A stretch of DNA of 64,000 nt from CAZJHD01 sp964545855. GTDB taxonomy: Bacteria > Planctomycetota > UBA1135 > JACQFD01. A program made the translations under genes and the position numbers. The notes under the pieces were generated by a model, which saw only the letters and a program-made list of their open reading frames with translations, had not been told where the DNA came from and ran no database searches. This document shows positions 18,074 through 26,441 of the stretch, piece by piece. Location: assembly GCA_964545855.1 (NCBI GenBank), contig CAZJHD010000007.1, forward strand, positions 59,299 to 123,298. The letters are read 5' to 3'. The first letter of the stretch is position 1, and each line of letters opens with the position of its first letter.

Positions 18074-18535
18074 TCAGCGCGCGCCGAGGCTCCGGTAGAC
18101 GACGTACGGCTCCGCGCGTCCGATCTCCTCGAGCGGCACCGGGCTCAGGCTGCCGAGGGGGAAACGGACGGCGCGCCGATCGTCGACGACGAGGGCGCTC
18201 GGCCATTCCGCGAGGTGACGCCGCAGCGCGTCGCGGTCTCCCTGGAGTGCGAGGCCCTCCACCTCCGCCTGCGAGAGCTCGAGTCCGAACTCGCCGGGCG
18301 AGGCGTTCCAGAGGACCGCCGGACGGCCGAGGGCGAGCGCGCAGACGGCGATGCCCGAGACGCCTCGCCGCGGCGCTCGAGCGCCGAAGCGAACGAGAGG
18401 GCGGTACGGATTCGAGTCGGCGGCAAGGGGGCGCGGGGACGGGCGTGCGGGGGAGCGACTACGGGGGAGCGAATCGTGGAGAGGGCGTAGGGCGGCGGTC
18501 CCGATCGAATCGATGATCCGCCCTTCGGGGTTCAC
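18074..18535 (-). CDS. Hypothetical protein, 153 aa, coupled to the helicase gene
   Basis: No family was recognised. The GTG start at 18535 overlaps the helicase stop as GTGA, the coupling used throughout this genome, which supports it as a real gene. The N-terminal 55 residues are Arg/Pro-rich. The middle has a short hydrophobic stretch (GVSGIAVCALALGRPAVLW). The C-terminal half, with LALQGDRDALRRHLAEWP and ALVVDDRRAVRFPLGSLSP, reads like a soluble alpha/beta domain. It could be a truncated member of a membrane-associated family, but nothing in the sequence decides this. Confidence 0.55.
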   Translation of the reverse strand: MNPEGRIIDSIGTAALRPLHDSLPRSRSPARPSPRPLAADSNPYRPLVRFGARAPRRGVSGIAVCALALGRPAVLWNASPGEFGLELSQAEVEGLALQGDRDALRRHLAEWPSALVVDDRRAVRFPLGSLSPVPLEEIGRAEPYVVYRSLGAR

Positions 18536-21500
18536 ACGGCTCCGCCCTCGAAGCGGAGAGCGAGACCGAGCCGGCGGCACTCCTCCAGCCGCCCGCAGTG
18601 GGCGAGGGCGCGCCGAACGCACTCCTCCGTGGCCGCCGAGACCTCCAGGAGCCGGCGGTCCTCGGGGACGCCCTCCTCGCGGCCCGGGAGCTCCTTCAGG
18701 AAGCGCCTCCAGCGCGCGCGGACGCGTGTGTCGAGCAGGAAGACGGCGCCGCGATCGGTCTCGCGGCGCATGAGGCGGCCGAATCCCTGGCGGAACATGG
18801 AGAGCGCCTCCGGGAGGTAGATCGTCTGGCGGTGCAGCGTTTCGCCGAGGACGGCCTCCTGGGCCTTCGTGTAGCGGTCGATGGGGCCGAAGGGGAGCTT
18901 CGCGAGGACGAGGTACTCGAGGAGGTCGCCCGGGAAATCGACTCCGTACCAGAAGGTGTCGACGCCCATCAGGAGGCCGCCGTCGGCGGACCGGAAGAGT
19001 CTTGGAAGCTCCTCCTTCGCGCGTCCCTCCATGCCTTGCCAGAAGAACGGGATGCACCGCTGCCGGAAGAACGGCTCCAGCGCGAGCGCGACGCGCTTGC
19101 ACTGCTGCAGATTCGTCAGGAGCGCGAGCGTCCGGCCGCGCGTGCGCTCCACGAGGAAGCGGAGGAACGCGACGAGGTAGCGGTCGAAGCGCGCCTGCGA
19201 CTCCGTGTCGCCGAAGCGTGCCTCGGGGGCGTCGTCGGGGATCGCGAGGAGGACGCGGGAGTAGTCGAAGGAGGAGGGCGCGCGGTGCGTGGCGACGGGC
19301 CGGCCCTCGCGGTCTCCCGTGCCCTCGGCGACGAGGGCGAGGCCGAGGTAGCCGAGCGCGAGGTCGAATCCTCCTTGGAGCCAGGTGGACGCGGAGAGGA
19401 GCGTCGCCGACTGGAGCGGCGCGAGCCATCGCTCGGCGAGCCAGCGGTGGGGCAGGAGGATCGTGCGGCGCGCGACGAGCGTCGGGCGGCCGCGGCCACG
19501 CTCCACCTCGAGGTCGTGGAAGCAGGAGGGATCGAAGGAGGCCTCTCCGTCGGCGACGGGGAGCCATTCGGCGAGCGCCGCCGTCATCTCCGTCAGCTCC
19601 GAAGCGGCGCCACGCAGGCGTCCCACGAGACGCACGCCGTCCTCGACGGCGGCCGGCTCCATGCTCTCGGCGAGGTCGTCGCAGAGCCCCGCGAGCTCCG
19701 AGGCCGCTTCCACGAGATCGCACCGCCCGCCGACGAGATCGACGGCCGCCGGGTGCTCCCGCGCGAAGCGCTCGAAGGCCCGGTGCGGCTCCTGACCGCT
19801 CTCGCGGCGCAGCTCGTCGGCGAAGGCGACGCACTCCGTGGCGGCGCGCTCCAGACGTTCGAAGGCCGAGGCTGCCCCGGAAGCGGCGCGCACGGCAGCG
19901 GCGCACTTCGCGCCGAGGGGGCCCGCGTCGAGGAGGGATCTCTGCGCGAGGGCGCGGGCGAGGCGCGGGAGGAGCGCGCGGCCCTCGCCGGGCCCGCCCT
20001 CGCCGACGATCGCGACGAGCTTCTCGCGGAGCTGGCGGAAGGAGAGTTCCACCGATCCGGCGCCCTTCGCCTGGGGATGCAAGTGGTCGCACTCGTCGGC
20101 GATCACGTTCTTCAGGAACTCGGGGTCGCGCAGGACGAAGGCGTGGTTCGTGACGACGAGGTGGCTCCGCTCGGCGCGCCGCCGCGCGATCCACGCGCCG
20201 CAACGGCGCCGGTCGCGCGCGGAGCCGCAGCAGCGCGGCCTGCAGCGCACGTCGCGCGCGAGGGCGACGAGGGCCTCCTCGGCCCGCTCGCCGCGCTCGA
20301 GGAAGCAGGGGAGCCGCCGCGAGAGACGGTCGAGGTCTCCCTCGGGATCGTCGAGGGCGAAGAGCGCGACGAGCGTCCAGGCGAGCCAAACCTCCGGCGC
20401 GTCGTCGGGGTCGGGGGCCGCGGAGGCGAGCGCGCGGCCGCAGAGATAGCGCTCGCGCCCCTTCAGGACGGACACGCGGTAGCCCTGCTCGGGTGCCGCC
20501 GCGCCGGCGCGGCGCAGGAGATCGAGGGCGCGCGGCAGCTCGCGGTCGAAGACCTGCTCCTGGAGCGCGATCGTGTAGGTGGAGACGCCCACGCGCACTC
20601 CCGCTCGGCCCGCCCAGAGGAGAGCGGGCACGAGGTACGCCATGGTCTTCCCGGTCCCCGTGGGGGCGTCGACGAGGAGGAGCTCGCCGGATCCGAGGGC
20701 GTCGCCGATGCGCCGCGCGAGCCGATGCTGCCCCTCGCGGTAGAAGGCGCGCGGATCGGCGCCGCGCGCGACGGCGGCCATCGCACGCGGCAGCCACTCC
20801 TCGAAGATCGTGTCGATCGCCGCGCGGTCGGCGTCGCCGAGCACGACCGGCTCCTGCGCGAGGGGCCGCAGCGGCTCGCCCGCGAAGCGCGCGTCGAGAT
20901 CGGCGGAGGCGCGGGGCGTCGCGCGGCGCAGCGCGCCGACCGCGTCGGCGGCCGTCCCCGCGTGGCGGCTGAGCTCCCCGTCGACGAGCTCCGCCGCGGC
21001 CGGGAAGAGCTCGCCGCCGCGGGAGCACCAGCCGGAGGGCCGATCGACGAGGTCGACGGACGCCTCCAGGATCCGCGCGGCCTCGGGGTCCGTGCGCTGG
21101 AACCCGGAGACGAGATGACGGAGCGCGCTCGCGGCGACGATGAGCTCGTCCTCGGAGCGCGAGAGAACGGCGCGCGCGACGGCTCCGAGGAGCGCCTCGA
21201 TCTCGGCCGGCGCTGGCTCGCCCTGGGGCGCGTCGGCGGGCGAGAAGGCGAGCTCGAGGAGCCGTTCGCGCTCGGCGCTGCGGCGTCCGGGGAGGAGGAG
21301 CCGCGCCAGGTCGGCGACTCCGACGACGTGCGGATCGCTCGCGTCGTGGCCGTCCACCTCGGCGGCGAGGCGGCGCCACCATCGCAGGAACGGCTCCCGC
21401 TCGAAGCAGACGATCGTGCGGTCGCCAATGGCCTCGCGGAGCGCGTCGAAGCTGTCCGTCGCGGGCGGTCGCGCCGCGAGGTCCGCTCCCGAGACGCCAT

Positions 21501-21699
21501 AGAGGCGATGGATGCGCGCGGAGACCGCCGCCTCCGCGGCGGGGTCGAGCCCGAGGGACGGATCGGCGAGCCAGACGCGCTCGAGGGCAGCGCCCGTCGC
21601 GCTCGGGATCCGCGCCGCGAGACGGAAGACCCGGTCGACCCGCGCGTCGGGGCCCGTGGCCGTCAGCGAGACGATGGCGTAACGGCGCGGCGCGGACAT
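18532..21699 (-). CDS. DinG/XPD-type ATP-dependent DNA helicase with a degenerate exonuclease domain
   Basis: This is a 1055-residue superfamily 2 helicase. The Walker A motif is DAPTGTGKT (Lys351), the DEAH-like box is ADECDHLHP near residue 533, and late motifs include LYLPEALSMFRQGFGRLMRR (Q/GxGRxxR). Between the Walker motifs a Cys cluster (CFLERG...CRPRCC...RRCG) matches the 4Fe-4S site of XPD/DinG helicases. Residues 1-160 look like the DnaQ-like exonuclease found in some DinG proteins. The catalytic DxETTG has become SLTATG and later acidic residues are absent, so it should not cleave DNA. The likely role is repair or R-loop/G4 unwinding. The ATG at 21699 is chosen because upstream codons are compositionally biased and intergenic. 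Confidence 0.87.
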   Translation of the reverse strand: MSAPRRYAIVSLTATGPDARVDRVFRLAARIPSATGAALERVWLADPSLGLDPAAEAAVSARIHRLYGVSGADLAARPPATDSFDALREAIGDRTIVCFEREPFLRWWRRLAAEVDGHDASDPHVVGVADLARLLLPGRRSAERERLLELAFSPADAPQGEPAPAEIEALLGAVARAVLSRSEDELIVAASALRHLVSGFQRTDPEAARILEASVDLVDRPSGWCSRGGELFPAAAELVDGELSRHAGTAADAVGALRRATPRASADLDARFAGEPLRPLAQEPVVLGDADRAAIDTIFEEWLPRAMAAVARGADPRAFYREGQHRLARRIGDALGSGELLLVDAPTGTGKTMAYLVPALLWAGRAGVRVGVSTYTIALQEQVFDRELPRALDLLRRAGAAAPEQGYRVSVLKGRERYLCGRALASAAPDPDDAPEVWLAWTLVALFALDDPEGDLDRLSRRLPCFLERGERAEEALVALARDVRCRPRCCGSARDRRRCGAWIARRRAERSHLVVTNHAFVLRDPEFLKNVIADECDHLHPQAKGAGSVELSFRQLREKLVAIVGEGGPGEGRALLPRLARALAQRSLLDAGPLGAKCAAAVRAASGAASAFERLERAATECVAFADELRRESGQEPHRAFERFAREHPAAVDLVGGRCDLVEAASELAGLCDDLAESMEPAAVEDGVRLVGRLRGAASELTEMTAALAEWLPVADGEASFDPSCFHDLEVERGRGRPTLVARRTILLPHRWLAERWLAPLQSATLLSASTWLQGGFDLALGYLGLALVAEGTGDREGRPVATHRAPSSFDYSRVLLAIPDDAPEARFGDTESQARFDRYLVAFLRFLVERTRGRTLALLTNLQQCKRVALALEPFFRQRCIPFFWQGMEGRAKEELPRLFRSADGGLLMGVDTFWYGVDFPGDLLEYLVLAKLPFGPIDRYTKAQEAVLGETLHRQTIYLPEALSMFRQGFGRLMRRETDRGAVFLLDTRVRARWRRFLKELPGREEGVPEDRRLLEVSAATEECVRRALAHCGRLEECRRLGLALRFEGGAV

Positions 21700-21853
21700 G
21701 GACGGGCGCACTCTAACGGTCCGTGGCGGAAGCGCTCGGCGGAGCGAGCGCGCGCCCCGTTCCGAGCACACCCGGAGGACGCGCGACGAAGCGCGAAGCG
21801 GCGAGGTCCGCGCGCGGCTCGGAGGGCGACTGCCACGGGCAGCGCAGGACGCT

Positions 21854-21898
21854 GAGGTCGTGAAGAAATCGGCGCCGGGCTTCGGCCGGCTGCGAGCG
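21854..21898 (-). repeat. Dispersed repeat copy C (inverted relative to copies A and B)
   Basis: Read on the minus strand this stretch contains GCCGATTTCTTCACGACCTC. It is about 85% identical to the core GGCGTTTTCTTCACAACCTC of copy A. It forms the left arm of an imperfect palindrome of about 180 bp (21854-22032) whose right arm is copy A. It lies in the divergent intergenic region between the helicase and the Rieske gene. Confidence 0.5.
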
Positions 21899-21922
21899 GC
21901 TGCGGCTTCGTTGCTCCTCCTC

Positions 21923-21943
21923 CGCAACTCTCCATGAGTTGCG
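21923..21943. repeat. Perfect 8-bp hairpin at the centre of the palindromic element
   Basis: CGCAACTC and GAGTTGCG pair perfectly around a 5-nt loop TCCAT. The hairpin sits near the middle of the larger inverted repeat formed by copies C and A. It has no U-tract, so an intrinsic terminator is unlikely. A protein-binding palindrome or the tip of a REP-like element is more plausible. Confidence 0.5.
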
Positions 21944-21976
21944 TCGTCGTCGCGCATCGCCTCGCCTCACCTCGCC

Positions 21977-22032
21977 TCGCTCGCTCTCGCTCGGCCTCGG
22001 GCCAGCGGCGGCGTTTTCTTCACAACCTCTCC
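21977..22032 (+). repeat. Dispersed repeat copy A
   Basis: This 56-bp stretch aligns closely with 33410-33466, 11 kb away. Both read TCGCTCGCT, then CTCGGCCTCG, then CCAG-GGCGGCG, then a TTCTT-like run and CAACCTCTCC. Both lie outside coding sequence. The region 21700-22111 has no gene; it holds copies C and A, the central hairpin, and the promoter regions of the divergent helicase and Rieske genes. Confidence 0.55.
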
Positions 22033-22111
22033 CGACGTCGGAGCGCGGGTCCGCGGTCGGACGCGCGGTATGCTTCGACCCGGCGTCGCTCCCTCCATCC
22101 CGAGATTCGTC

Positions 22112-22420
22112 ATGACGCAATTCGTGCCCGTGTGTTCCGCGACGGAGATCGGCCCGGGGCACGGCCGCTCCGTCACCGTCGGTGGAGCCGTCGTCGCCCT
22201 GTTCCGCGTGGGGGAAGCCGTGCTCGCGTGCTCGGGGACCTGTCCCCATCGCGGCGGACCTCTGGGCGAGGGCGAGCTCGAAGGCGGTGTCGTCACCTGC
22301 CCGTGGCACGGCTTCCAGTTCGAGGTCACGACCGGTGAGAGCGCCGATGGCCGGCCCTTCCGCGTGCGCACCTATCCCACGCGGATCGTGGACGGGATGA
22401 TCGAGGTGGGCCTGGATTGA
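22112..22420 (+). CDS. Rieske 2Fe-2S ferredoxin-type protein
   Basis: This 102-residue soluble protein matches the NirD/BphF-type Rieske ferredoxin fold. The cluster ligands are CPHRG and CPWHGFQF, giving C-x-H and C-x2-H separated by about 15 residues. There is no transmembrane anchor, so it is probably a small electron carrier for an oxygenase or reductase that is not in the window. The ATG at 22112 is preferred over 22070 because homologous sequence starts at MTQFVPVCSATEIGPG. It is coupled to the flippase gene. Confidence 0.88.
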   Translation: MTQFVPVCSATEIGPGHGRSVTVGGAVVALFRVGEAVLACSGTCPHRGGPLGEGELEGGVVTCPWHGFQFEVTTGESADGRPFRVRTYPTRIVDGMIEVGLD

Positions 22421-22425
22421 GCGCG

Positions 22426-23876
22426 ATGGATGCGCCCGCGCCCGGCGCCGGCGAGCCGTCGGGCGTCGGCACCACGACGGGGCCCGGTGCGGCCAGCGGC
22501 TCGAGCGCGGCGCCGCGCATGGGATTCGCGAACCAAGCGGCGCTGTCGGTCGCCTCGCAGGTGGCGTCGCAAGTGCTCGTCCTCGGGACGGCGCTCGTGA
22601 TGCCGCGGATCATCGCGCCGGAAGTGAAGGGCCCCTGCGACCTCGTGATGGGCCTCGCGCTCCCGCTGATCGTCTTCAGCAACCTCGGTCTCTCGACGGC
22701 GCTGCTCTACCACCCCGACCGCCAGCGGATCTCGCTCGACGCGATGATCTCGACGGTCCTCACGACGGCTTTCTGCGTCGGCACTCTCTCGGCGGGGATC
22801 GCGGCGCTCTTCCTGCCCTCCTACTTCTCCGGACGGCACGCCGCGGTGATCGAGCCCTGGCACGTCGCCCTCGTGCTCGCCGCCTGTCCGCTGCAGCTCT
22901 CGACGAGCTACCTGAACGCTACGCAGCTCGTGGCGGGTCGGATCGTGGGGTTCAACGCGATCCAGTTCCTCCCGGTGCTGCTCTACGTCGGCATCTTCTT
23001 CGGCCTCTACCTCGGCCTCGGACCGGCGCGCTACGAGCGGTCGCCGAGCCTCTTCCTGACCTCGATGGTGGCGGCGCACGTCGGGCGCTGGACCATCTCT
23101 GCAATGGTCGCCGCCTTCCTGCTCCGGAACGTGGCTTCGTTCCGACCGGCGATCGATTGGGGATTCCTGAAGCGCGCCGTCCGCTTCGGCATGCGTCCCT
23201 ACCTGAGCAATCTCTTCCAGGTCGCGACGCTCTCCTTCACGCTCTACTACCTCGAAGCACTCGGCGTCGGACGGGACGACCTCGGGTACTACAGCCTGGC
23301 GGGCTTCGGGATGGTCGCCATCTGGAACATCCCCGAGGCGGTGCTCATGGTCCTCGCGAATCGGGTCGCCACCATGACGCCTCGGGAGAGACACTGGTTC
23401 ACTCCCATCGCCTGCCGGACGGTGGTGTCGATCACACTCCTCGTGGCGCTCGCCGTGGGGCTCGGATCCGAGCTGTTCCTCCACTACTGGGCGCCGAGGT
23501 ACCTGCCCGCCGTTCCCGCGCTGCGCGTCCTCCTCGCGGGCTCCGTCGTGTTCACCTTCTTCAAGCTCCTCCAGACCGATCTCCTCGGGCGCGGCCGAGA
23601 GAACGCTGTGCCGATGCTGAGCGGGCTCACCCTCGTCGTGCTCGTGGCGGCGAGCGTGGTCGTGATCGGAGTGCTCGGCGAGCGGTCGATCGCCGTGGCG
23701 GCCGCGTGCACGTCCGTTGCCATGGCCGTGACGGGCATCGTGACCCTCGTCTTCTACGCGCGGCTCTCGGGGAACTCGATCGTCTCCGTGGCGCTCCCGC
23801 AGCGCAGCGACTGGGCTCTCTGGAAGCAATTCCTCGGCGGGCTCAAGGCGCGCGGACCCGCCGGGAGCGGCACGCC

Positions 23877-23880
<4 letters not shown>
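22426..23880 (+). CDS. Polysaccharide flippase (MOP superfamily, Wzx-like)
   Basis: This 484-residue integral membrane protein has about twelve to fourteen hydrophobic helices and an early NQAALSVASQVASQVLVLGTA segment typical of oligosaccharide flippases. It would move lipid-linked sugar units across the inner membrane for surface polysaccharide. The ATG at 22426 is used; a TTG at 22417 would overlap the Rieske stop and is also possible. Its stop overlaps yjbQ (ATGA). The glycosyltransferase at 9163-10389 could belong to the same pathway but is 12 kb away. Confidence 0.85.
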
Positions 23881-24296
<416 letters not shown>

Positions 24297-24318
24297 CGGC
24301 GAAGGCGCTGGCCCCGTC

Positions 24319-25890
24319 TCAGCCGGCGCGCTCCATCATGCGGCGGATCGGCCGGACGAGCGCGAACATGACGAGCGACATCGCGATGCCGCCCGCGGCC
24401 ACGTAGGCGAAGAGATCCGGGAGAGGGAACTCCTCGTAGAAGCTCGAGGTCCAGCCGCCGAGGTAGTTGCCGACCGACGAGCCGAGGAACCAGACGCCCA
24501 TCATCAGGCTCACGACGCGGGCGGGGGCGAGCTTCGTCATCGACGAGAGGCCCACGGGCGAGAGGCAGAGCTCGCCCGTCGTGTGCAGGAAGTAGACGGC
24601 GAGGAGCCACAGGGGGCTCACCTGCGCGCCGGCCTCGGCGTTTCGGGCGCCGCCCACCAGGACGGCGAAGCCGAGGCCCACCAGCAGGAGCCCCACGGCG
24701 AACTTCGCCGGGCTCGAGGGATCCCGGTCCTTGAGCGCCACCCAGAACCAGGCGAAGAGCGGGGCGAGCAGGATGATGAAGAGGGCGTTCGCCGACTGCC
24801 ACCAGGAGGAGTCGAAGGCGAGGCCGAAGAACTCGTTGTTCGTGCTGCGCTCCGCGAAGAGGGTGAGCGTGGAGCCCGCCTGCTCGAAGATCCCCCAGAA
24901 GACGGAGGCGCCGCAGAAGAGCACGAAGATCGTGACCAGGCGGGCGCGCTCGCTCCGGGTCCATTCGCCCGTGAGGAAGAGCTTGCCGAAGAAGAGGATC
25001 ACGGTGCCGAAGAGGAAGATCTGGAAGCCCGTCTCGATGTTCTCCTTCGTGAGCCACTGGGGCGCGAGGAGGCCCACCGCGCCGAATCCGGCGATCACGG
25101 CGCCGAGGCCCGAGAGCCCGATCGTGAGCGTGCGGCGGTTGCGCGCGGCGATCTCCGGCGTCTTCGGCGTCGGATGGAGCCCGGCCTCGCCGAGGTGGCG
25201 GCCCGTCGCGAGGTACTGCACGAGGCCGAAGAACATTCCGACGGCGGCGGCCGCGAAGCCCCAGTGCCACGAGTTGGCCGGATCCAACCCCCAGCCCGTG
25301 AGCATCTCCCGGAACGCCGGGTTCTGCGCGAGCCATCCGCAGGCGAGCGGCGACGTGAAGGCGCCGATGTTGATCCCCATGTAGAAGATCGAGAAGCCGG
25401 AGTCGCGGCGCACGTCCTTCTCGGCGTAGAGCTGGCCCACCATCACGCTGATGTTCGGCTTCAGCAGCCCCGTCCCGATCACGACGCAGGCGAGGCCCGC
25501 GTAGAAGAACGTGAGCCCGTGCAGCGCGAGGAGGATGTGCCCCGTCATGATCACGACGCCGCCCCAGAGGACGGACCGCCGCTGCCCGAGGAAGTTGTCG
25601 GCGAGCCATCCCCCAGGCACCGTCGCGAGGTACACCATCGACGTGTACATGGCGTAGATGGGTCCCGCCTTCTCGGGCCCGAAGCCGAGGCCGCCCTCGG
25701 CGACGGCCGCCGTCATGAAGAGCAGCAGGATCGCGCGCATCCCGTAGTAGCTGAAGCGCTCCCACATCTCCGTGAAGAAGAGCGTCGCGAGGCCGCGCGG
25801 ATGGCCGAAGAAGGCGCGGTCGGAGGCGGAGAGGCCGATCCCGGCGCTGGAAGCGGGGTTCGGCGAGCCGTGCGAAGGAGACGACGTCAT
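24319..25890 (-). CDS. POT/PTR2-family proton-dependent oligopeptide transporter
   Basis: This 523-residue MFS protein of the POT family imports di- and tripeptides with protons. It has the signature FFTEMWERFSYYGMRAILLL (the ExxERFxYYG proton-coupling motif). GYxxxGxGLxKPN-like sequence appears as IGTGLLKPNISVMVGQLY, and FSIFYMGINIGAFTSPL follows. Late helices include TTGELCLSPVGLSSMTKLAP. Its ATG overlaps the stop of the DUF1643 gene, placing it third in a topA operon. The extracellular S9 peptidase encoded elsewhere in the window could supply peptides, but the two genes are not linked. Confidence 0.94.
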   Translation of the reverse strand: MTSSPSHGSPNPASSAGIGLSASDRAFFGHPRGLATLFFTEMWERFSYYGMRAILLLFMTAAVAEGGLGFGPEKAGPIYAMYTSMVYLATVPGGWLADNFLGQRRSVLWGGVVIMTGHILLALHGLTFFYAGLACVVIGTGLLKPNISVMVGQLYAEKDVRRDSGFSIFYMGINIGAFTSPLACGWLAQNPAFREMLTGWGLDPANSWHWGFAAAAVGMFFGLVQYLATGRHLGEAGLHPTPKTPEIAARNRRTLTIGLSGLGAVIAGFGAVGLLAPQWLTKENIETGFQIFLFGTVILFFGKLFLTGEWTRSERARLVTIFVLFCGASVFWGIFEQAGSTLTLFAERSTNNEFFGLAFDSSWWQSANALFIILLAPLFAWFWVALKDRDPSSPAKFAVGLLLVGLGFAVLVGGARNAEAGAQVSPLWLLAVYFLHTTGELCLSPVGLSSMTKLAPARVVSLMMGVWFLGSSVGNYLGGWTSSFYEEFPLPDLFAYVAAGGIAMSLVMFALVRPIRRMMERAG

Positions 25891-26441
25891 GGGCGCGGGG
25901 TGGACGCGGGGAGGAAGGCGCGGAGCCGGGTCGTTCCGCGGAGGTAGAGAGGATGACGTGGTTGCCCGTCGCGCGTGAGGCCGAAGCAGCGCAACGTGCG
26001 GGCCGATCGGAGCCATCGCGCCGCGGCGCGGTCGCGGTCTCCGAGCCGCCCGTGGGCGCCCCAGGCAGCGACCACGCAGTCGGCGCGGCGCAGGGCCGAG
26101 CGGAGCGCCGCGTCGTTCCCCGGCCCGACGGGATCGGCGGCACTTCGCAGCGCCTTCGGATCGCGCGCGCGGAGCGCGAAGAGGTTCACGACCTCGAGCG
26201 AGCCGAATCCCCAGCGCCTCGAGAAGCCGATGCAGCGGCGGATGGTCGGATCGTCGTGGGTCGCATCGGCGCGGTTCGGATTGAGGCAGACCCACACGAT
26301 GCGCGGTCCGTGGCGGTTCCACGTCCGGCGGAGCGAGTAGCGGTAGACCTCCGCGCGGTCGAAGCGCGCGGCGCCTCGCACGACCCCCGGCTCGGCGGCG
26401 CGTCGGCGCGCCGCGCGCGCAGTCGCCGCGGCCGGCGTCAC
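25887..26441 (-). CDS. DUF1643-family protein
   Basis: This 184-residue protein has the DUF1643 hallmarks: YRYSLRRTW near the start, then VWVCLNPNRADATHDDPTIRR, FGSLEVVNLFALRARDPKALR and CVVAAWGAHG. The biochemical function is unknown; some members are found near restriction or toxin loci, others near housekeeping genes. The GTG at 26441 overlaps the topA stop (GTGA) and the gene's stop overlaps the transporter start (ATGA), so it is embedded in an operon. The first 25 residues are low-complexity Ala/Arg. Confidence 0.85.
   Translation of the reverse strand: MTPAAATARAARRRAAEPGVVRGAARFDRAEVYRYSLRRTWNRHGPRIVWVCLNPNRADATHDDPTIRRCIGFSRRWGFGSLEVVNLFALRARDPKALRSAADPVGPGNDAALRSALRRADCVVAAWGAHGRLGDRDRAAARWLRSARTLRCFGLTRDGQPRHPLYLRGTTRLRAFLPASTPRP

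Noticed and set aside
18598..21855. Plus-strand open frame of 1085 codons opposite the helicase
   Set aside because: It is Glu/Arg/Ala-biased with no motifs, while the opposite strand has full helicase motifs.
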